A DNA stretch of 25,272 nt, from assembly GCA_028723545.1 (NCBI GenBank), contig JAQYER010000017.1:1-25272 (forward strand). Direction: 5' to 3'. A program made the position numbers and the translations under genes. Below are positions 20,311-25,272 of this stretch, one piece after another. Positions within the stretch are counted from its first letter, which is position 1. Each line of letters begins with the position of its first letter. The notes beneath the pieces were generated by a model. That model was given only the letters and a program-made list of their open reading frames with translations. It was not told the origin of the DNA and did no database searches. Source of the DNA: Caryophanales bacterium. GTDB taxonomy: Bacteria > Bacillota_I > Bacilli_A > RFN20 > CAG-826.

Positions 20311-21573
20311 ATGATTGAACCAAGTGAATATGAATTAAGAAGAAATAAATTATTTAATTTATTAGAACCTAACAGTGTTGCTATCTTTTTTGCTGGAGCA
20401 GCTCGTAAACAAAGTGGAGATTCATTTTATGAATTTGAACCAAATCGTTCATTTTATTATTTAACTGGCATTAAACAAGAAAAAACGATTTTGTTATTAG
20501 CGAAAACCGAAACTGGTAATCACACATATTTATTTATCGATGAAAAAAGACCAGATATTGAAAAATGGTATGGAATTAAATTATCAATTGAAGATGCATC
20601 GCATATTTCAAAAATTGACAATGTATTATTTACAAATACATTTGACGCGAAAATAGACATGATTTTTGGAAATGGCATGACTCATTTCGGATTAATAAGC
20701 AATTTGTATTTAGATCTTGAAGATGATTTAAAAATATTCGATGGAGTAACAACTATTTCTTATGGTCAAAGCTTCCATGAAAAATATACAAATATAAATA
20801 TTTTAGATGTCCATAATTTCTTAACATCATTAAGAATGATTAAATCTCCAGCTGAAATTGAAATGATTAAAGAAGCAATTAAAACAACTGAATTAGGATT
20901 AAATAAAGTATTGCATGAAATCAAATATGGAAACGCCAAAAAAGAATATAATTTAAGAAATGCATTTGAATGCACAATTAAAGATGATGGTAATTCCACT
21001 TTAGCATTCCATTCTATTATCGCTAGCGGAAGAAATGGAGTTATTCTTCATTATCCAGAAGCAACCGGTAATTTAAACCCAAATGATTTAGTGCTTCTTG
21101 ATGTTGGAGCTGCAAAAGATTATTATTGCGCGGATATTTCTCGTACTTATCCATTAAGTGGCAAATTTAGCGATTTACAAAAGAAAATTTACAATATCGT
21201 TCTTGAATGTCAAAAATTATCAATTGGCTTTTTAAGACCTGGAATTAGCATTGATGAATACAAACAATTTGCTAAAAATTATTTAGCGGAAGAATGTTTT
21301 GCGAAAGGATTAATTTCTTCAAAAGATAAAATTGATGAAGTTTATTATCATGGAGTGGGACACCATTTAGGTCTTGATGTACATGACCAAGCAGATAGAG
21401 ATGTCAAATTAGAACCAAACATGGTATTAACTTGCGAACCAGGATTATATTTTAAACAATATGGAATTGGTATCCGTATTGAAGATGATATTTTAATTAC
21501 GGAAGATGGTTCGCTTTGCTTATCTAGCAATATCATCAAAACAGTCGATGAAATCGAAGCATTATTAAAATAA
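20311..21573 (+). CDS. pepP: Xaa-Pro aminopeptidase (M24B)
   Basis: A 420-residue aminopeptidase P, which removes N-terminal residues preceding proline. The N-terminal domain (1-165) contains the FYYLTGI pattern. The C-terminal pita-bread domain carries the dinuclear metal ligands: D264 in LLDVGA, D275 in CADISRTYP, H351 in HGVGHHLG, E376 in TCEPGLYF and E391 in IRIEDDILIT. All five are present, so it should be active. Length is normal. AGGAGA (20298-20303) lies 7 bp before the ATG. The gene follows yigZ in an operon, and a strong terminator follows at 21595. Confidence 0.94.
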   Translation: MIEPSEYELRRNKLFNLLEPNSVAIFFAGAARKQSGDSFYEFEPNRSFYYLTGIKQEKTILLLAKTETGNHTYLFIDEKRPDIEKWYGIKLSIEDASHISKIDNVLFTNTFDAKIDMIFGNGMTHFGLISNLYLDLEDDLKIFDGVTTISYGQSFHEKYTNINILDVHNFLTSLRMIKSPAEIEMIKEAIKTTELGLNKVLHEIKYGNAKKEYNLRNAFECTIKDDGNSTLAFHSIIASGRNGVILHYPEATGNLNPNDLVLLDVGAAKDYYCADISRTYPLSGKFSDLQKKIYNIVLECQKLSIGFLRPGISIDEYKQFAKNYLAEECFAKGLISSKDKIDEVYYHGVGHHLGLDVHDQADRDVKLEPNMVLTCEPGLYFKQYGIGIRIEDDILITEDGSLCLSSNIIKTVDEIEALLK

Positions 21574-21594
21574 AATCATTTAATGAACAAATAA

Positions 21595-21632
21595 AAAATC
21601 CAATCAATATCGTCGTCTATTGGTTGGATTTT
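21595..21632. terminator. Bidirectional terminator between pepP and the surface-protein operon
   Basis: AAAATCCAATCAAT (21595-21608) pairs with ATTGGTTGGATTTT (21619-21632), with one G-T pair and a 10-nt loop. A/T tracts flank both sides. It can serve pepP on the plus strand and the convergent surface-protein genes on the minus strand. Confidence 0.85.
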
Positions 21633-21647
21633 TGTTATTAATTAAGA

Positions 21648-22334
21648 TTATCTTCTGGATTTAAATATTAATGTTCTAATTGCGTAAACCAAAACGTAAA
21701 TAAATAATAATCCAATAATTGAAATGCCCATGATAATAAAGAAATTAATATCAATTATTTGGCCTAAAAATTCAAATATTGCTTTAAATTGGAATGAATC
21801 ATCTTTATATATTGGAGTAGGCTTAATATCAATTTCTTCTTCTTGAATAATTGATGTCGCTCCTTCTTTAATTCCATTATCAGCAGGAGTTTTATAAACT
21901 GTCAATCCTTCTCTTTGAGCATTTTCAGGCAAAGAAGATAAAACTCTAAATGTTGTAAAAGTAGTGGCAGAGTGATTATCAACGCTACGGAAATAAATAC
22001 GAATTGAACCAACACATAAACCTTTGATAATGATATTAGAATATGTTGATTCATCAGAAAATAAGGCAGCTGGACAATCGCCAGTAAAAGAATCGTTCGC
22101 TAAATAATATTCAACATTTTTATTAGTAGCGTCTTCAGGCATGAAAACAAATTCAGTTTGATTTAATATTACTTCTTCACCAACTAAGATGTCATAACCA
22201 ATGTCACTATCTTTTTTAATTGAAATAGAAGTAACTGAAACATCTTCAGCGTGCACCGCAAAAGAACAATTATTGTTAATAATTGATAATCCAAAGCAAG
22301 AAAGAATTGGTAATAAAATCAATGATTTTTTCAA
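21648..22334 (-). CDS. Membrane-anchored surface protein, endonuclease operon partner
   Basis: About 228 residues. An N-terminal signal peptide (KKSLILLPILSCFGLSII, likely cleaved after FAVHA) leads into a beta-rich region of ~120 residues starting VSVTSISIKKDSD. That region looks like a single divergent Ig-like (BIG2-type) domain, with VLNQTEFVFMPEDATNKNVEYY. An acidic linker and a C-terminal TM segment (INFFIIMGISIIGLLFIYVL) with a basic tail follow, giving a type I topology. The start is a TTG at 22334, with AGAGGA (complement of 22343-22348) 8 bp upstream; an upstream ATG at 22382 would lie inside the endonuclease gene and spoil the signal peptide. That SD overlaps the 3' end of the endonuclease gene, so the two are coupled. 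The specific function is unknown. Confidence 0.7.
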   Translation of the reverse strand: MKKSLILLPILSCFGLSIINNNCSFAVHAEDVSVTSISIKKDSDIGYDILVGEEVILNQTEFVFMPEDATNKNVEYYLANDSFTGDCPAALFSDESTYSNIIIKGLCVGSIRIYFRSVDNHSATTFTTFRVLSSLPENAQREGLTVYKTPADNGIKEGATSIIQEEEIDIKPTPIYKDDSFQFKAIFEFLGQIIDINFFIIMGISIIGLLFIYVLVYAIRTLIFKSRR

Positions 22335-22338
22335 AATA

Positions 22339-25002
22339 TTATTCCTCTTTTGTCGATTTAGTAAATAATACCACAAATCCAATACTTAAAATAGAAATTA
22401 TTGAAATCACACATATGATTGTTTCTATATTTGTGCTGTTATTATTCATTGATAAAACTGATTTTGAATTAGAAACAATTCCTCTAGACATAAAATCTTC
22501 GTAAATATCAGTTCCATATTTAGTTACGATTGCGTCATATCGGGCAATACATTGTTCGATATTTGTGCCAGAAACATTTCCAGTGCCATTTTTGAACAAT
22601 AATCGATCTGAAGAAGATAATTGATAAAATTCGTTTTTCATATTTGTCCAACTATTTTGGTCAAAGGTAATATTTCCATCACCTGAGCAAGTAATATTAT
22701 TTAAAAATGTTGTCGCGTATGTATCAGCATCAAATTCATTTGATAGCATTAATGTAGCTTTATAAGTTATTTTTGATAATGTTCCAGCGCTTAATGTCGT
22801 GTAATTATTATATGTTCCAAGAGTATAATTAGTTCCATTAATATCGAACAATAAACAATTATTGTCAATGTCATAATTCCATCCAGAAGAAGGTTCGGTT
22901 GTAGTTAAATTAAAATTAATATAAGTTCCAGAGACAACGACTTGGATATAAGTTTTTGTTGAATTTAAAGTGTAATACATATTATGGCCATTATATGAAT
23001 TTGGTTCAAAATAAATATCAGCACCTGATGATTTAGTAGTGGAAGTTTCACCATAATAAACATAGTTAGCAGTATTACCGGTGAAATAATAATTAGTGGA
23101 AGATTTTTGATAATAAAGTTTATACGCAACATCATCTAAAAATGGCCAAGATGTTTGTTCAACTGGAGTATTAATAACAATATCGCATGTCGCAGAAGCA
23201 TTTCCAGATGTTGCAGTTAACACTAAATTACCTTCATTTAAGGCAGTAATTGTGCAAATTTCATTATTGTCTCCACTAGTGGAGATATTCACTAATGAAT
23301 TATTATTTACTGACCAAGTAACATTTTTTGATGCGGTAGCGGTAATTGTCGCAGCTTCATTAATATTTAAAGATAAAGAAGATTTATCTAATGAAATTGA
23401 ATCGGTTTCAACATTACCAGATCCAGAACTAGATCTTGTATATAATTGAATGCCGGTTTGGCTTGATGTATATGTTGTAAATCGTGGCGAGGAAGAATTA
23501 TATTGAATTTTTCCATAATTTGAATTAGTGCTCGTAATTGTGGTACTTCCATTAGAAACATTAATTTTCCAAGTGGAAGTTCCGGTTCCAGAAGTATTTA
23601 CTTTTTTCTCAGCTGTTGACGATAATTTGCCATAGTCACAAGTTAAGACATAATTATCAGTTGAACCGCTTAAAGCAAATATAAGTGTTCCTTCACCGAC
23701 AGTTTCAATTGTTGATAAATCAGATGAAAAGGTTGATGGAACACTAGTTAAATAAGTTGAAGATATTGTTCCAGCTGTAACATTTTTACTGTTGCACGCG
23801 ATTATATATTCATTTCCAACAACTAAATCATCTGAATTATTTACTAAAGTAAATGATGAAGAAGAAGTGGTAGTTATTTCAGTTCCATATCCAGGAGTTG
23901 AATAAACATATATTCCTAAAGTACCAGTGATTGTTCCATATGTTGCGGTGATATTAACATATTGACCACCTTCAGTTCCTGAAACACCAGTTACTTTATT
24001 ATTGCTAACTTTTGCAATTGAAGTATCTAAAGATTTCCATGTTACTTGATTAGTTAAATCTGATGTTGTTTCATCAGAATAAACACCAGTGGCTTTTAAA
24101 TTAATATAATGATTTTCTGAGACAAGTTGACCATAAGTCTCATCAGCGGTAATAGTGATTTTCGTTAAAGTTTTATTTGAAACATAAGATGAACAAATTG
24201 ATCTTGTTTCATCATTAGTGTTTCCCCAAATTTTACATGCATATTCAGGATGATCGATAAATGGGTTGCGGTTTCCTTGAACATATTCTGCTCCTTCATT
24301 ACGATTCATTTCTCGTTGTTGAACAGGATACTCTAAATTCCATTTTAATAAATCGGATAATTTGCCCATTAAATTATCTCGATTTGAATTAGAGGTACTG
24401 CTATAAGAAAGGTCAGATAATGATAATGTTGAAGACGCGACACAACAATAAAAAATAATACGCGCACAATCTCCACGATAAGATTCTTCCATTCCAGCTG
24501 TATATGGATCCCATCCTTGTGAAGTATGATTCATTCCTTCAACATAGAAAGAATTACCGCGACTGGAATTATCGCTTGTAAAAGTTGGTCTAGTCATGTG
24601 GATATCGCCTTCGACGAGATTTCCACCATGAGATTTAGGCCAAACATGCTCTTTATTCATTTGAGATTCAGTTCCGGATTTTGCTTGATAAAATGCTGTA
24701 TAAAGTCCATCACTTGCTCCAAAAGAAGTATAATAATCGGTATATTTAAAATAATCCCATAAACCATTATATCCAGGAGTGGCTTTTCTTTTTGAAGAAT
24801 TAAGAGATTGTAAATCTGATAATAATGTTGAACTATTTTCATCGATTGAAGAATAATAAGTATCTCCATCTCCGTTTGTGTATCCACCTAATGCTGCATT
24901 TACTTCAACTGTCTCGTAATTGACATGTAAATTTGAAATTAGAGCAATAGATAAAGAACTAACAATAGTTGTTAATATTAATCCAATATGGTGTTTTTTC
25001 AT
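22339..25002 (-). CDS. Secreted endonuclease I with Ig-like domains and membrane anchor
   Basis: An 887-residue exported protein. A signal peptide (about 1-36, cut near VNAA) is followed by an endonuclease I (EndA/NucM-type) domain at about 40-275. The catalytic KEHVWP holds E118 and H119, then come GDIHMTRP (132-139) and NRNPFIDHPEY (244-254) with the metal-binding asparagine. These enzymes cut DNA and RNA non-specifically with Mg2+. Next come a BIG2-type Ig-like domain (about 280-367), a Ser/Thr-rich region, a second BIG2 (about 535-615) and further beta-rich sequence. A C-terminal TM segment (IICVISIISILSIGFVVLF) with charged tail anchors it. GAGG lies 7 bp before the ATG. It probably degrades external DNA at the cell surface for nucleotide supply. 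No competence genes are visible here. Confidence 0.9.
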   Translation of the reverse strand: MKKHHIGLILTTIVSSLSIALISNLHVNYETVEVNAALGGYTNGDGDTYYSSIDENSSTLLSDLQSLNSSKRKATPGYNGLWDYFKYTDYYTSFGASDGLYTAFYQAKSGTESQMNKEHVWPKSHGGNLVEGDIHMTRPTFTSDNSSRGNSFYVEGMNHTSQGWDPYTAGMEESYRGDCARIIFYCCVASSTLSLSDLSYSSTSNSNRDNLMGKLSDLLKWNLEYPVQQREMNRNEGAEYVQGNRNPFIDHPEYACKIWGNTNDETRSICSSYVSNKTLTKITITADETYGQLVSENHYINLKATGVYSDETTSDLTNQVTWKSLDTSIAKVSNNKVTGVSGTEGGQYVNITATYGTITGTLGIYVYSTPGYGTEITTTSSSSFTLVNNSDDLVVGNEYIIACNSKNVTAGTISSTYLTSVPSTFSSDLSTIETVGEGTLIFALSGSTDNYVLTCDYGKLSSTAEKKVNTSGTGTSTWKINVSNGSTTITSTNSNYGKIQYNSSSPRFTTYTSSQTGIQLYTRSSSGSGNVETDSISLDKSSLSLNINEAATITATASKNVTWSVNNNSLVNISTSGDNNEICTITALNEGNLVLTATSGNASATCDIVINTPVEQTSWPFLDDVAYKLYYQKSSTNYYFTGNTANYVYYGETSTTKSSGADIYFEPNSYNGHNMYYTLNSTKTYIQVVVSGTYINFNLTTTEPSSGWNYDIDNNCLLFDINGTNYTLGTYNNYTTLSAGTLSKITYKATLMLSNEFDADTYATTFLNNITCSGDGNITFDQNSWTNMKNEFYQLSSSDRLLFKNGTGNVSGTNIEQCIARYDAIVTKYGTDIYEDFMSRGIVSNSKSVLSMNNNSTNIETIICVISIISILSIGFVVLFTKSTKEE

Positions 25003-25052
25003 AAAATAACCTCATTCGCTATTTATTATACATAAACCGAAATGTTTTTGAA

Positions 25053-25082
25053 TAAAAAAAGCGAATTCAATTTGAATTCACT
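25053..25082 (-). terminator. Terminator of the upstream surface-protein gene
   Basis: On the minus strand AGTGAATTC and GAATTCGCT pair over 9 bp (one G-U) with a 5-nt loop (25060-25082), followed by seven T (complement of 25053-25059). It separates the partial gene on the right edge from the endonuclease operon, which must have its own promoter in 25003-25052. Confidence 0.8.
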
Positions 25083-25093
25083 TTAATTATTAA

Positions 25094-25272
25094 TTAAATT
25101 CTTTTAAATTTGAGCAATATTAATCCAAATAGACACAATATAGAAATAATAATAGAAGTACCATATATCGAACCTTTACATCCCTTGTCACTATTATTAA
25201 GTTCTTCATCATTTGGAGTATCTTCATTTGGGTCATCAATAGGTGGTTGAACTTCTTTAATTAAAACTTCAA
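25094..25272 (-). CDS. Surface protein, C-terminal fragment (5' end beyond window)
   Basis: The minus strand is open for 58 residues to a stop at 25094-25096. The visible part has an acidic, proline/asparagine-rich stalk (QPPIDDPNEDTPNDEEL), then KGCKGSIYG, a hydrophobic segment TSIIISILCLFGLILL and a basic KFKRI end. This stalk, TM and basic-tail layout matches C-terminal anchors of secreted proteins in low-GC gut Mollicutes-like bacteria, where a conserved cysteine-glycine motif commonly precedes the TM. The extracellular domain lies outside the window, so the function cannot be named. Confidence 0.7.
   Translation of the reverse strand, partial: EVLIKEVQPPIDDPNEDTPNDEELNNSDKGCKGSIYGTSIIISILCLFGLILLKFKRI

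Noticed and set aside
2..25272. Mycoplasma-type recoding of UGA to tryptophan
   Set aside because: Several genes end at TGA with correct family lengths (relB, YhhN), and conserved tryptophans, such as that of thioredoxin WCGPC, are TGG.

Overview
The window comes from a low-GC Gram-positive-type bacterium that uses the standard code. UGA is a stop in relB, the first Fic fragment and the YhhN gene, while tryptophan is UGG. Very AT-rich DNA, a tyrosyl T-box, weak Shine-Dalgarno (SD) use with several probable leaderless mRNAs, FtsX-type ABC fusions and C-terminally anchored Ig-like surface proteins fit a gut Mollicutes-like or Erysipelotrichia-like Bacillota lineage such as RF39. That placement is inference from style, not from a marker gene.

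Bases 1-4148 are accessory DNA. A 5'-truncated Fic gene is followed by an intact Fic-domain adenylyltransferase bracketed by two collinear 47-bp palindromic repeats. Then comes a RelB-type antitoxin whose tail resembles a VbhA-type Fic inhibitor, translationally coupled to a Fic toxin cut off before its catalytic domain. Next is an AAA_14/DUF4143 ATPase bracketed by two copies of a different 36-bp palindrome. In both bracketed genes the upstream repeat overlaps the promoter and the downstream repeat starts 3-4 bp after the stop codon. This cassette-like layout is the most unusual signal in the window.

Bases 4149-9467 hold two tandem paralogous ABC-ATPase/FtsX-permease fusions of about 885 residues each. 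Bases 9468-11550 are accessory again: an HTH gene (possibly the start of an HTH-Fic protein) broken by an IS21-like terminal remnant, a second DUF4143 ATPase, and an IS66-like right-end remnant next to a tRNA-Ser.

From 11596 the window is mostly core genome: tRNA-Ser(GCU), a YhhN-family membrane protein, rdgB, a T-box with tyrS, and an nagA-ROK kinase operon for amino-sugar metabolism. On the minus strand follow tRNA-Asp and tRNA-Gly downstream of a CPBP protease - TraX-like - thioredoxin operon. A closely spaced divergent promoter pair feeds that operon and yigZ-pepP.

The right end (21648-25272, minus strand) encodes cell-surface proteins: a secreted endonuclease I with Ig-like domains and a membrane anchor, an overlapping gene for a small anchored protein, and, upstream of a terminator, the C-terminal anchor of a third surface protein that continues beyond the window.
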